Shown here one piece after another: positions 25,436-34,219 of a stretch of DNA of 64,000 nucleotides; the first letter of the stretch is position 1, and each line of letters starts with the position of its first letter. Source of the DNA: an uncultured Bacteroides sp. (GTDB lineage: Bacteria > Bacteroidota > Bacteroidia > Bacteroidales > Bacteroidaceae); NCBI GenBank assembly GCA_958453305.1, contig CAUDXH010000001.1, forward strand, positions 1 to 64,000, read 5' to 3'. The notes under the pieces were generated by a model, which ran no database searches, had not been told where the DNA came from, and saw only the letters and a program-made list of their open reading frames with translations. The position numbers were made by a program, and so were the translations under genes.

Positions 25436-26773
25436 TCAGATTGCTTGCTTCTGCCAACTTGCTTTCCGCATATAAAGAAAACTTAACATACCTATCACGC
25501 CGGCATAAACATATTCTGCTCCCCAACAAATGGCCACATCTTGCTTCATAATCAAAATAACCACGACAATGTATAACAGATAACATGACAAGGCTATCAA
25601 CTCTAAGAAAAAAGCCGAACGGGTGTTTCCTGTACCCGATACGGACTGGAAATAGATATATCCAGACGTCTGTAACAAGTAGCTCCCGCAAAGTACCCAA
25701 AGCGTAGGAACAGCAGCTGTAACCAGATCGGACAGATCTGTGTAAATATGCAGGATGGGTATCGGGAAACAGGCTATCAATAGAATAATAGGCCAGACAA
25801 TGGCAGAACATAATCGAATGTGCCGATGAATGGTAGCACGTATATGAGCTGAGTCACCTGCACCTATCTGATTGCTGATAAGTGAGCTGCATGTGGAAGC
25901 AAATGCCATAATAATCATAAAGGGAATGCTTGACACATTGCGTACCACATTCGTTATCGCCAATGAGCGTTCCCCCAAGTGTTCTATAAAAATGAAAAAC
26001 AAGAACCAGGTACTGATAGATATCGCATTCTGTATCATGGTCCATAGGGAAATACTCATTATATGACGGAGTTCATCGAATCTGAAACGAACCAAGTGAT
26101 TTAAGTTGTACTTCTTGCAGTCAACTCGCTTCCATGTATAAAGAATAAAAAACAATAAAGAGACTAATTCAGCTAAAGAAGAACCTATTGCCGCCCCGAC
26201 AATTCCTAAAGCCGGCATCCCCCATTTTCCAAAAACCAATATATAGTTGAACAAGACATTGGAGAGAACCATTACAATGGAATTCAAGGTAAGTGTCTTG
26301 GTTTGAGTTGTGCCTACAAAAAATGCTCGAAACATCACGGCTGCAAAGGAAAAGAAGAAGCCGAACACACGCCAGTTTATATAACTGACCGCCGCCTCAC
26401 AGATACGTGGGGATATAACAAGCTCTCCCAAAACAGATGAAGAAAGTAAGTGAGACAATACAAACATGACAACCGCCATGAACAGCAGAAAGTAAAGCCC
26501 TTGATAGAATATACCACCTATCATTTTATAGTTGCCTTCTCCATTGCGCCGGGCTATCAATATTTGTGCTCCTACGCTGAAACCAAATCCAAGCATAAAG
26601 ATAGCAAGATAATATACGCCTGCTATGGCAGAAGCTCCCAACTCTACCTCTCCCACTCTTCCCATAAAAGCTGTATCTGTCATACCTATCAGCTGTTCCA
26701 TTATCAAACTGATTAAGATAGGATAAGCTATTTGCCATATTTGCCTGTTCGAATATGTCACCGGTCTGTCCAT
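25436..26773 (-). CDS. MATE family efflux transporter
   Basis: A 445-aa membrane protein with about 12 hydrophobic segments. It starts RQIWQIAYPILISLIMEQLIGMTDTAFMGRVGEVELGA (key part: MTDTAFMGRVG), the MATE signature. The second half repeats the fold (SIPFMIIMAFASTCSSLISNQIGAG, quoted: CSSLISNQIGAG). MATE proteins export cationic drugs or other toxic compounds using sodium or proton gradients; the substrate cannot be read. No gene is tightly linked. Confidence 0.92.
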   Translation of the reverse strand: MDRPVTYSNRQIWQIAYPILISLIMEQLIGMTDTAFMGRVGEVELGASAIAGVYYLAIFMLGFGFSVGAQILIARRNGEGNYKMIGGIFYQGLYFLLFMAVVMFVLSHLLSSSVLGELVISPRICEAAVSYINWRVFGFFFSFAAVMFRAFFVGTTQTKTLTLNSIVMVLSNVLFNYILVFGKWGMPALGIVGAAIGSSLAELVSLLFFILYTWKRVDCKKYNLNHLVRFRFDELRHIMSISLWTMIQNAISISTWFLFFIFIEHLGERSLAITNVVRNVSSIPFMIIMAFASTCSSLISNQIGAGDSAHIRATIHRHIRLCSAIVWPIILLIACFPIPILHIYTDLSDLVTAAVPTLWVLCGSYLLQTSGYIYFQSVSGTGNTRSAFFLELIALSCYLLYIVVVILIMKQDVAICWGAEYVYAGVIGMLSFLYMRKASWQKQAI

Positions 26774-26866
26774 TTTATTTTGCCTTTATATCTTACTATT
26801 AAAAAGTCTGTTTCACACAATAGCCACAGCAATAAGTCTGCAGCTGTTCTTTATCGAAGACAAAAA

Positions 26867-26891
26867 AAGCCGGAGTAAATCACTCCGGCTT
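26867..26891. terminator. Terminator after the TPR lipoprotein gene
   Basis: A 10-bp stem AAGCCGGAGT (26867-26876) / ACTCCGGCTT (26882-26891) has a 5-nt loop. On the minus strand a T-run follows (complement of 26862-26868). It ends the gene at 26914-28590. Confidence 0.85.
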
Positions 26892-26913
26892 CTTATATTA
26901 TCAGTAAAATCAA

Positions 26914-28590
26914 TTACTTGATTTCGTTTGCATACTTAGCAAATTCGCGGTCGTTCTGAGCACTTGCAGCCAAAGCAGCATCTTTCTGAGCTACTTTTGC
27001 CATGCTTGATTTAACCAAGTCTGCATTGTTAGTTCTAGCACCTACTACTGCCATCAAATAGTCAGTGTAAGCATCCGGATTCTTAACTGCATTCAAAGTA
27101 TTCTTAGCTTTGTTGTAGTCTTTTGCAAGGATCTGAGCCAGAGCAGCAGAGTTTGTCTTAGTATCACCAAATGCCTGAACAGCACGGTCATACTGACCTT
27201 GTTTGATATACAAGTTACCCAAAGCTTCGTTTGCAGTGTTTGCACCTGTTGACTTGCTCAAGTAAGTTTCTGCGTTAGCAACATTACCTTTAACCAATTC
27301 GCAAAGACCAAGGTTAGTGTTTACTTCAGCAGCGTTAGAGCTCTTGCTTGCAGCTTGTTTGAAGTAGTTTTCAGCAGTAGCTTTGTCACCAGCAGCGTAA
27401 GCCATCATACCCAAGTTGTTGTATGCACGGAAGTCGTTCGGATACAACTGAACTGTTTTCTTATAGATAGCTTCTTTACGAGCATTGTCTTGAGTCAAAG
27501 TAGCAGCATACAATAATTCGTCTACGCTCAACACTTTAGCATCAGTATCAAATGCAGCGTTGATTTCTTCGTCGCTACGTCCGATAGTATCGTAGTTAGC
27601 AGTCAAGCGAGCACGACGCAACTGAGGAAGAATTTCGTCAGCCAAAGTTTTGTAAACTGAAGAAATGTTCTTGATTTCAGTTTCACGCTGTTCAGGATCA
27701 GAATACATTGAAAGAACACGCAAGATCAGGTCTTTATCCTGGATGTTTGATTTAGAAACCAATTCCTGGAATCCTTCCCAGTCTTGAGCAGTGTATTTAG
27801 TATCAACGTTTGTTTCAATCTTACCTCTCTTCAGCTCTTTATTCATATACTTAGCAGTGTTGTCCTGACGATCTTCAGCAAGATTTGTATTCAATTTAAC
27901 ACCACCATCAGGTGAAGCGTAAGCAGAAACTTCAATATTGTTCAGTCTGTAGTTTTTAGTATCACCAGCAACTGTTACAACTTGTTTGTGGAAATCCTTC
28001 AAACCTTCTGACTTCAATTCGCTTGCACGAAGATTAGCCTGCTGAATCAAGAACATAATCTGAGCTTCTTTCTTCTGAGCAACAATACGCTGATATTTGT
28101 CAGCTGCATAAGCTGCATTTGCAGAAGCAACAGTAGGCAATTCTGATGTTGCAATCACACCGTCTGCAATTTTTACAGAAGGAATAGTGTATTCTTTTTT
28201 ACCTTTCTTGATTTTGAAATCCAAGTAAAGTTCTGACTTAGCCATTTCAGGAACATAGTCGAAAGAGGCTTTCATTGTGTAAGTACCACCAGCCTTATAA
28301 GAAATAGACTGATCATTTCCTTGTACTTTTTCACCCTGGAATTTTGCGGGCTGGCCTTTAGCTTCACCACCTTCCCATCTCAATACCGGAGTTACTTCAA
28401 CTGTTGCGTTTTTCTTGAAGTATTTTTCCGGGAATTTGCCTGTAATTGTAACAGGAACTTTACCACCAACAGCTTCCAATACTTCTGGATTAGTTGTGAA
28501 GTAGTCAGCAGACAATTCGCCCATCTTGCTACATGAAGAGAAAGCAAGGACTAACAATGCCACTAAGGACAAATACAACTTCTTAATCAT
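26914..28590 (-). CDS. TPR-repeat lipoprotein with OmpA-like segment
   Basis: A 558-aa exported lipoprotein: leader with lipobox FSSC, Cys20. Residues about 25-150 are a beta-rich domain with two sub-repeats (KFPEKYFKKNATVEVTPVL and following). About 215-260 resembles an OmpA-like peptidoglycan-associated segment: NNIEVSAYASPDGGVKLNTN and LAEDRQDNTAKYM. From about 365 on there are TPR-like helical repeats (NDFRAYNNLGMMAYAAGDKATAE, quoted: AYNNLGMMAYAAGDKA; NTNLGLCELVKGNVANAE). It has its own promoter and terminator and strongly regular codon choice, which suggests high expression. Probably an outer-membrane or periplasmic scaffold protein; function unknown. Confidence 0.82.
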   Translation of the reverse strand: MIKKLYLSLVALLVLAFSSCSKMGELSADYFTTNPEVLEAVGGKVPVTITGKFPEKYFKKNATVEVTPVLRWEGGEAKGQPAKFQGEKVQGNDQSISYKAGGTYTMKASFDYVPEMAKSELYLDFKIKKGKKEYTIPSVKIADGVIATSELPTVASANAAYAADKYQRIVAQKKEAQIMFLIQQANLRASELKSEGLKDFHKQVVTVAGDTKNYRLNNIEVSAYASPDGGVKLNTNLAEDRQDNTAKYMNKELKRGKIETNVDTKYTAQDWEGFQELVSKSNIQDKDLILRVLSMYSDPEQRETEIKNISSVYKTLADEILPQLRRARLTANYDTIGRSDEEINAAFDTDAKVLSVDELLYAATLTQDNARKEAIYKKTVQLYPNDFRAYNNLGMMAYAAGDKATAENYFKQAASKSSNAAEVNTNLGLCELVKGNVANAETYLSKSTGANTANEALGNLYIKQGQYDRAVQAFGDTKTNSAALAQILAKDYNKAKNTLNAVKNPDAYTDYLMAVVGARTNNADLVKSSMAKVAQKDAALAASAQNDREFAKYANEIK

Positions 28591-28660
28591 GATTTTTTAA
28601 AATTTAGGTTTATAATATTTTCTCTCAAATTACGACGTTATTCAAGTCTTGATTTGGAGG

Positions 28661-28668
28661 CAAAGATA
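28661..28668 (-). promoter_or_regulatory. Promoter -7 element for the TPR lipoprotein gene
   Basis: Minus-strand TATCTTTG, an exact TAnnTTTG match, 70 bases upstream of the start codon. This leaves a leader of roughly 60 bases. Confidence 0.6.
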
Positions 28669-28731
28669 AGAAAAACTACAATAGCAGTTAACTTTCTCAC
28701 CTATTTTTTTTTAAAACTCTTAAAAAAAAGA

Positions 28732-29664
28732 TTAAAAGCCGGAATATTCTCTTCCTTTTTTCATATTTCGGGGATGATGACCTATTATTTCTTCCCTCAA
28801 ACGGGTACGGTCTATATGAGTGTATATTTCCGTTGTCCCTATGCTTTCATGCCCCAACATACACTGAATAGCACGGAGATTGGCTCCTCCCTCCAGCAAA
28901 TGAGTGGCAAAAGAATGGCGAAAGGTATGCGGACTGATTTTCTTCTTCAGCCCCACTTGACCAGCTAACTCTTTTATTATATGAAACACCATAATGCGAG
29001 AAATGTTTTTGCCAAAGCGACTTATAAACACATAATCATCAAAAGCCGGCTTAATCAGTCCTTCCCCCCGGACCAGAAAATAGTTTTTCAATTCCAAAAC
29101 AGCACGAGGTGAAATAGGAACCAGACGCTGTTTTCCGCCCTTACCTTCTACTTTTATGAACCCTTCTTCAAGATACAAATCAGACAACTTGAGATTACAC
29201 AATTCAGAGACTCGAAGCCCACAGCTGTAAAGCGTTTCCATTATGGCACAATTACGCTGTCCTTCCCTTGTGCTTCTGTCAACAGAGCCTATCAGCAAAT
29301 CAATTTCTTCAACCGTCAACACATCGGGCAAATGTTCTCCAATCCGGGGAAACTCCAAAAGTTCCGTAGGATCTTGCTCCAAATAGCCATCCAAAACCAT
29401 AAAGCGAAAAAACGAACGTATGCCCGAAAGGATTCTCGACTGCGAGCGCGGATAAATACCCACGTCACGCAGCCCAGCCGAAAACGTTTCCAGATGTTCC
29501 AGCGTCACATCCATCACATCCAGCTGTTCAAGCTCTAAAAAGGCCAGCAATTTATCTAAATCAGAGAGATAAGCATCCACTGTATTATCCGATAATGCTT
29601 TCTCCAATTTGAGGTATTGCTTATACTTTAATATAATCTTCTTATTTTTATCCCAAATTTTCAT
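28732..29664 (-). CDS. xerD: Site-specific tyrosine recombinase XerD
   Basis: XerD with XerC resolves chromosome dimers at dif. The 310-aa protein has an N-terminal SAM-like DNA-binding domain and a complete catalytic set: Arg151 (SCGLRVSEL), Lys175 (EGKGGKQR), His246 and Arg249 (HTFRHSF), His272 (GHESI) and Tyr281 (TEIYTHI). It stands alone, not beside an integrase-type element, and length and context fit the housekeeping recombinase. It is transcribed away from aroQ. Confidence 0.92.
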   Translation of the reverse strand: MKIWDKNKKIILKYKQYLKLEKALSDNTVDAYLSDLDKLLAFLELEQLDVMDVTLEHLETFSAGLRDVGIYPRSQSRILSGIRSFFRFMVLDGYLEQDPTELLEFPRIGEHLPDVLTVEEIDLLIGSVDRSTREGQRNCAIMETLYSCGLRVSELCNLKLSDLYLEEGFIKVEGKGGKQRLVPISPRAVLELKNYFLVRGEGLIKPAFDDYVFISRFGKNISRIMVFHIIKELAGQVGLKKKISPHTFRHSFATHLLEGGANLRAIQCMLGHESIGTTEIYTHIDRTRLREEIIGHHPRNMKKGREYSGF

Positions 29665-29674
29665 TTCTTTTTCT

Positions 29675-29682
29675 TATCTTTG
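29675..29682 (+). promoter_or_regulatory. Promoter -7 element for the aroQ operon
   Basis: TATCTTTG, an exact TAnnTTTG match, 46 bases upstream of the aroQ ATG. Confidence 0.6.
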
Positions 29683-29698
29683 TACCCAAATTCTTCAA

Positions 29699-29706
29699 CA
29701 AAAGTA
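29699..29706 (-). promoter_or_regulatory. Promoter -7 element for xerD
   Basis: Minus-strand TACTTTTG fits TAnnTTTG, 34 bases upstream of the xerD ATG. It overlaps the aroQ leader, so the two promoters are divergent and interleaved. Confidence 0.45.
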
Positions 29707-29728
29707 TTAAAAGTTTAGAAGAATCAAT

Positions 29729-30166
29729 ATGATGAAATTACAAATTATCAATGGACCTAATATTAATCTATTAGGAAAACGTGAACCTTCTATTTACGGA
29801 GAGGAGTCTTTCGAAAGCTATCTAAGCCGCCTCAAGAAACTTTATCCGGCTATAGAACTGGACTATTTTCAGTCAAACATAGAAGGAGAAATGATAAATA
29901 AAATCCATGAAGTAGGATTCTCTTATGACGGAATCATCCTAAATGCAGGAGCTTATACCCACACCTCCATCGCACTACAAGATGCAATCCGTGCTATTAC
30001 CGCTCCCGTCATCGAAGTACATATTTCAAATGTACACACTCGCGAGGAGTTCCGACACAAATCCATGATTTCCTGCGCCTGCCTGGGTGTAATCTGCGGT
30101 TTCGGCCTTGATTCATACCGCTTAGGCATAGAAGCGCTTTTACAGAAACAGAAACAACAAATTTAG
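29729..30166 (+). CDS. aroQ: Type II 3-dehydroquinate dehydratase
   Basis: Converts 3-dehydroquinate to 3-dehydroshikimate in the shikimate pathway. The 145-aa type II enzyme has the signature INGPNINLLGKREPSIYG with the catalytic Tyr23 and Arg18, NAGAYTHTSIALQDA and the VIEVHISNVHTREEFRH active-site His. It heads a plus-strand run with pyk (9-base gap), an O-methyltransferase and rbfA. Two adjacent ATG codons open the gene; the second may be the real start. Confidence 0.96.
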   Translation: MMKLQIINGPNINLLGKREPSIYGEESFESYLSRLKKLYPAIELDYFQSNIEGEMINKIHEVGFSYDGIILNAGAYTHTSIALQDAIRAITAPVIEVHISNVHTREEFRHKSMISCACLGVICGFGLDSYRLGIEALLQKQKQQI

Positions 30167-30175
30167 TTTAAACAT

Positions 30176-31636
30176 ATGATGCTCAAACAAACAAAAATCG
30201 TTGCGTCCATCTCGGACTTACGTTGTGAAGTAGATTTTATCAGAGACCTCTTCAATGCAGGTATGAATGTTGTTCGAATGAACACTGCACATGCCAGCCG
30301 CGAAGGATTCGAAAAACTAATTGCTAATGTACGCGAAGTTTCGAACCGTATCGCTATCCTTATGGATACCAAAGGTCCGGAAGTACGTACAACAGCTAGT
30401 GCAGAAGGACCGATTGATTTCAAGACCGGTGAAAAGGTTCGCATTGTCGGTAATCCGGAACAAGAAACCACTCGCGAGTGTATTGCTGTTACTTACCGCG
30501 GATTCGTCAATGACCTTTCTGTTGGTGCTGATGTTTTGTTAGATGACGGTGAACTTGAATTAAAAGTCATCGATAAAGATGAAAATGCGTTATATTGTGA
30601 AGTATGTAATGACGCTACACTGGGCAGCCGCAAAAGCGTAAACGTCCCCGGAGTACGTATCAACCTTCCTTCACTTACAGAAAAAGACCGCAACAATATT
30701 CTTTACGCTATTGAAAAGGATATTGATTTCATTGCCCATTCATTTGTCCGCAACCGCCAGGATGTTCTGGATATCCGTGAAATTCTGGATGCACATAACA
30801 GTGACATCAAGATTATTGCGAAAATCGAGAATCAGGAAGGAGTGGATAATATTGATGAGATTCTGGAAGTAGCTGATGGTGTCATGGTTGCCCGCGGTGA
30901 TTTGGGTATCGAAGTTCCCCAAGAACGCATCCCCGGAATCCAGCGTCTGTTAATCAAGAAATGTATCTTGGCAAAGAAACCGGTAATTGTTGCTACCCAA
31001 ATGCTTCACACCATGATTAACAACCCGCGTCCTACCCGTGCCGAAGTAACAGATATCGCCAACGCTATCTATTACCGTACAGACGCTTTGATGTTAAGTG
31101 GTGAAACTGCCTACGGAAAATACCCGGTAGAAGCCGTAAAAACCATGGCTAAAATTGCCGCACAAGCTGAGAAGGATAAAATGGAAGAAAACGATATTCC
31201 TATTCCTTTGACTCCGGAAAATACAGATGTTACCAGCTTCCTTGCAAAACAGGCGGTACGTTCTACTAACCTGATGCCGATCCGCGCCATCATTACTGAC
31301 AGCTTCAGCGGACGCACAGCGCGTAATCTGGCTGCATTCCGTGGAAAATACCCCGTATTGGCTATCTGCTACAAAGAAAAAACAATGCGTCATCTTGCGT
31401 TGTCATACGGAGTGGAAGCTATCTATATGCCGGAAAAAGCCAATGGTCAGGAATATTACTTTACTGCATTGCGCAAGCTGATCAACGATGGTGTTTTATG
31501 TGAAAACGAAATGGTGGCTTACTTAAGCAGTGGAAAACAAGGAACACACACTTCTTTCCTTGAAATCAACCAAGTTGGTGATGTGCTGAACTATGCTGAT
31601 GACTACGTTCTCCCTAACCGCAACCGTTACCTATAA
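30176..31636 (+). CDS. pyk: Pyruvate kinase
   Basis: Makes pyruvate and ATP from phosphoenolpyruvate, the last step of glycolysis. The TIM barrel carries RMNTAHAS, MDTKGPEVRT, the lysine motif IIAKIENQEGVDN, VARGDLGIEVP and KPVIVATQMLHTM; the B domain lies at about 70-165 and a C-terminal allosteric domain follows. Length 486 aa is typical of the bacterial short form, without an extra PEP-utiliser-like domain. It lies between aroQ and an O-methyltransferase gene. Confidence 0.97.
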   Translation: MMLKQTKIVASISDLRCEVDFIRDLFNAGMNVVRMNTAHASREGFEKLIANVREVSNRIAILMDTKGPEVRTTASAEGPIDFKTGEKVRIVGNPEQETTRECIAVTYRGFVNDLSVGADVLLDDGELELKVIDKDENALYCEVCNDATLGSRKSVNVPGVRINLPSLTEKDRNNILYAIEKDIDFIAHSFVRNRQDVLDIREILDAHNSDIKIIAKIENQEGVDNIDEILEVADGVMVARGDLGIEVPQERIPGIQRLLIKKCILAKKPVIVATQMLHTMINNPRPTRAEVTDIANAIYYRTDALMLSGETAYGKYPVEAVKTMAKIAAQAEKDKMEENDIPIPLTPENTDVTSFLAKQAVRSTNLMPIRAIITDSFSGRTARNLAAFRGKYPVLAICYKEKTMRHLALSYGVEAIYMPEKANGQEYYFTALRKLINDGVLCENEMVAYLSSGKQGTHTSFLEINQVGDVLNYADDYVLPNRNRYL

Positions 31637-31639
31637 TAT

Positions 31640-32278
31640 ATGAAAGAAACGGATGCACTAGATGAATACATCCTTCAGCATATTGACGAAGAAGGAGACT
31701 ATCTGAAAGCATTATATCGGGCGACGCATGTAAAACTCTTGCGTCCCCGAATGGCTTCAGGTCACTTGCAGGGACGTATGCTTAAAATGTTTGTACAGAT
31801 GGTGCGTCCCAAACAAGTGCTTGAGATAGGTACTTACAGTGGTTATTCTGCGCTCTGTCTGGCTGAAGGATTAGAGGAAGGAGCCATGCTTCACACCTTT
31901 GAAATCAATGACGAGCAAGAAGATTTCACACGCCCTTGGCTCGAAAATTCACCTTATGCTGATAAAATCAAATTTTATATCGGTGATGCTTTACAGATAG
32001 TACCACAAATGAATATTACTTTTGATATGGCATTTGTTGACGGAAACAAGCGCTTCTATGTGGAATATTACGAAATGATTCTCAAAAAGATGAGTTCCGG
32101 CGGTTACATCATAGCAGATAACACCCTATGGGATGGTCATGTGCTTGAAGAGCCCCACCACACCGATACACAAACCATTGGCATTAAAAAATTCAATGAC
32201 TGGGTAGCAGCTGACAAACGTGTGGAGAAGGTCATTCTCCCATTAAGGGACGGACTGACCATCATTCGTAAAAAATAA
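31640..32278 (+). CDS. SAM-dependent O-methyltransferase (COMT-like)
   Basis: A 212-aa class I methyltransferase of the O-methyltransferase family 3 (caffeoyl-CoA OMT-like). The SAM loop is VLEIGTYSGYSALCLAEGL, and the metal and catalytic region is MAFVDGNKRFYVEYYEMIL with SGGYIIADNTLWDGHV. It starts 3 bases after pyk and is followed by rbfA after 11 bases, so it is almost surely in the operon. The methyl acceptor is unknown; the neighbours do not reveal it. Confidence 0.9.
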   Translation: MKETDALDEYILQHIDEEGDYLKALYRATHVKLLRPRMASGHLQGRMLKMFVQMVRPKQVLEIGTYSGYSALCLAEGLEEGAMLHTFEINDEQEDFTRPWLENSPYADKIKFYIGDALQIVPQMNITFDMAFVDGNKRFYVEYYEMILKKMSSGGYIIADNTLWDGHVLEEPHHTDTQTIGIKKFNDWVAADKRVEKVILPLRDGLTIIRKK

Positions 32279-32289
32279 TTTTAAAGAAT

Positions 32290-32625
32290 ATGGAAACTAC
32301 CAGACAAAATAAGATTGCCCGCCTCATTCAGAAAGAACTGAGTGAAATATTCTTGTTGCAAACCAAATCAATGCCCGGAGTATTGGTTTCGGTAAGCATC
32401 GTACGCATCAGCCCTGATATGAGCTATGCACGCGTCTACTTGAGCGTATTCCCCTCTGAGCGGAGCGAAGAAATCGTAAAAAACATTAATGGAAACATGA
32501 AGTCCATCCGATTTGAATTGGGAAACCGTGTGCGTCACCAACTGCGAATCATTCCGGAACTGAAATTCTTCGTTGACGACTCATTAGACTATGCAGCCCA
32601 TATTGATGAACTTCTAAAAAAATAA
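32290..32625 (+). CDS. rbfA: Ribosome-binding factor A
   Basis: RbfA is a 30S maturation factor that binds near the 5' end of 16S rRNA. The 111-aa KH-like protein opens METTRQNKIARLIQKELSEI and has VSVSIVRISPDMSYARVYLS, RFELGNRVRHQLRIIPELKF and the Asp-rich end DDSLDYAAHIDELL, all typical. Confidence 0.95.
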   Translation: METTRQNKIARLIQKELSEIFLLQTKSMPGVLVSVSIVRISPDMSYARVYLSVFPSERSEEIVKNINGNMKSIRFELGNRVRHQLRIIPELKFFVDDSLDYAAHIDELLKK

Positions 32626-32645
32626 ACTTATTTTTTTTGATAGCC

Positions 32646-32710
32646 GATAGTGGACAGTTGATAGTTAAACCCAATTATCAACTGTCCATTGTCCACTATC
32701 TACTATCAAC
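32646..32710. repeat. Intergenic inverted repeat with nested TGGACA units
   Basis: TGGACAGTTGATA (32651-32663) pairs with TATCAACTGTCCA (32676-32688). GATAGTGGACA (32646-32656) also pairs with TGTCCACTATC (32690-32700). A further CTATCAAC lies at 32703-32710. The arms can fold in two alternative ways. It lies in the leader of the permease gene, just before its start codon. Confidence 0.75.
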
Positions 32711-32717
32711 TAAAAAA

Positions 32718-33953
32718 ATGAACTTCCCCTTCTATATTGCCCGCCGCTATCTTTTTTCAAAGAAATCTCATAACGCCATCAACATCATTTCCGGCATTTC
32801 TGTCTGTGGCGTCGCCTTGGCCACATTAGCTATGGTCTGCACCCTCTCGGTTTTCAACGGATTCCAAGACTTAGTATCCACCTTCTTTACCGCATTCGAC
32901 CCTGAGCTTAAAATCACTCCCACAGTCGGGAAAGTATTCAGCAGCCAAGACGAGAAAATACTTGCCATCCGCCAGTTTCCCGAAATAGGAATTGCTTCAG
33001 AATCATTAGAAGACAATGCGATGGTACAATACCAAGGACGGCAAGCAATGGCAGTCATCCGGGGAGTAGAAGATAATTTCAGTTTACTAACCCCCATAGA
33101 CAGTATTTTATTCGGGCGAGGCGAATTGAAGCTGCATGATAACATCGCTTCATACGCCATACCCGGCATCCAGCTCCTATCCAGTTTAGGAACAGGAATC
33201 CGCTTTCTGGACCCTTTGGAAATTTATGCCCCCAAGCGAGGAAGCAAAATAAGCATGACCAACCCTGCCGCCAGTTTTATTTCCGACAATTTATTTTCAT
33301 CCGGACTGACTTTCGCTGTAAACCAAGAAAAATATGATGCCTCATACATCATCACCTCGCTCCGTTTTGCCCGCCACCTGTTTCAATATACCACAGAAAT
33401 AAGTGCACTCAATCTTAAGCTAAAGCCCGGAACCGACCTCAATCAGGTTAAAGAGAAAATTCAGAACACTTTAGGAGACCAATTTAATGTAAAAGACCGC
33501 TACGAGCAGCAAGAGGATACTTTCCGGATCATGAAAATAGAGAAACTCATCTCCTACATCTTTCTCACTTTTATTTTAATGATTGCCTGCTTCAATGTGA
33601 TAGGCTCACTCTCCATGCTCATCATAGACAAACGTGAAGATGTTGCCACATTAAGAAACCTGGGTGCAAGTGACCAGCAAATAGTCCGAATCTTTCTTTT
33701 CGAAGGAAGGATGATTTCCTTTTTCGGAGCCATATCCGGAGTAACAGCCGGGGTCATACTTTGCCTGATTCAACAGCAATTCGGACTGATATCCTTAGGA
33801 TCGTCGGGAAGCTTCATCGTCGATGCCTATCCGGTAAGCATCCACTTATGGGATGTCGTCTTGGTATTTATCACCGTACTTACCATCGGCTTTCTATCTG
33901 TATGGTATCCGGTGCGTTTCCTAAGCAAACGCCTGCTCAAGCACCAAGGCTAA
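32718..33953 (+). CDS. LolC/LolE-like ABC transporter permease
   Basis: A 411-aa inner-membrane permease of the lipoprotein-releasing (FtsX/MacB) type. It opens MNFPFYIARRYLFSKKSHNAI, one membrane segment follows at about 25-45, then a periplasmic MacB-like domain and three C-terminal segments in FtsX form (IFLTFILMIACFNVIGSLSMLI, quoted: LMIACFNVIGSLSML; DVATLRNLGASDQQI). No LolD ATPase is adjacent. I use the ATG at 32718; an upstream ATG at 32637 would put the intergenic repeat inside the protein. Confidence 0.88.
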   Translation: MNFPFYIARRYLFSKKSHNAINIISGISVCGVALATLAMVCTLSVFNGFQDLVSTFFTAFDPELKITPTVGKVFSSQDEKILAIRQFPEIGIASESLEDNAMVQYQGRQAMAVIRGVEDNFSLLTPIDSILFGRGELKLHDNIASYAIPGIQLLSSLGTGIRFLDPLEIYAPKRGSKISMTNPAASFISDNLFSSGLTFAVNQEKYDASYIITSLRFARHLFQYTTEISALNLKLKPGTDLNQVKEKIQNTLGDQFNVKDRYEQQEDTFRIMKIEKLISYIFLTFILMIACFNVIGSLSMLIIDKREDVATLRNLGASDQQIVRIFLFEGRMISFFGAISGVTAGVILCLIQQQFGLISLGSSGSFIVDAYPVSIHLWDVVLVFITVLTIGFLSVWYPVRFLSKRLLKHQG

Positions 33954-34171
33954 ATCATGCAGACACGGTATCCGCCTCATTCCAACCGGTTGCCGCTGTC
34001 CTTTGCCAGACGGCTGCTCCTATTCTTTGCCTTCTATCCTCACCCAAAAGATAAAAGAAAGCCATTGCCGGCAGAATCGACTCCTCTTCCAGCGCGTAAG
34101 AAGGCAATTCCAAATTCAGGTTCTTTCCACGAAACTTCGATAGAAGATAGAAAGTTATCCATAATTATCAC
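33954..34171. other. Intergenic stretch with a coding-like minus-strand frame
   Basis: Between the permease and metG there is no standard gene. A minus-strand frame ending with TGA at 33955-33957 gives NLNLELPSYALEEESILPAM and AFFYLLGEDRRQRIGAAVWQ, then ...ADTVSA; it looks like real protein but has no good start codon before in-frame stops near 34160. It may be a gene relic or chance. Confidence 0.3.
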
Positions 34172-34179
34172 TACCTTTG
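34172..34179 (+). promoter_or_regulatory. Promoter -7 element for metG
   Basis: TACCTTTG, a TAnnTTTG match, 40 bases upstream of the metG ATG. Confidence 0.6.
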
Positions 34180-34219
34180 CAAACGTAACACTGCAATTAA
34201 AAACAAGCTATATACGTAT

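Noticed and set aside
28732..29664. XerD gene as an integrase of a mobile element
   Set aside because: Length, catalytic set and housekeeping neighbours fit chromosomal XerD; there are no flanking attachment repeats or cargo.
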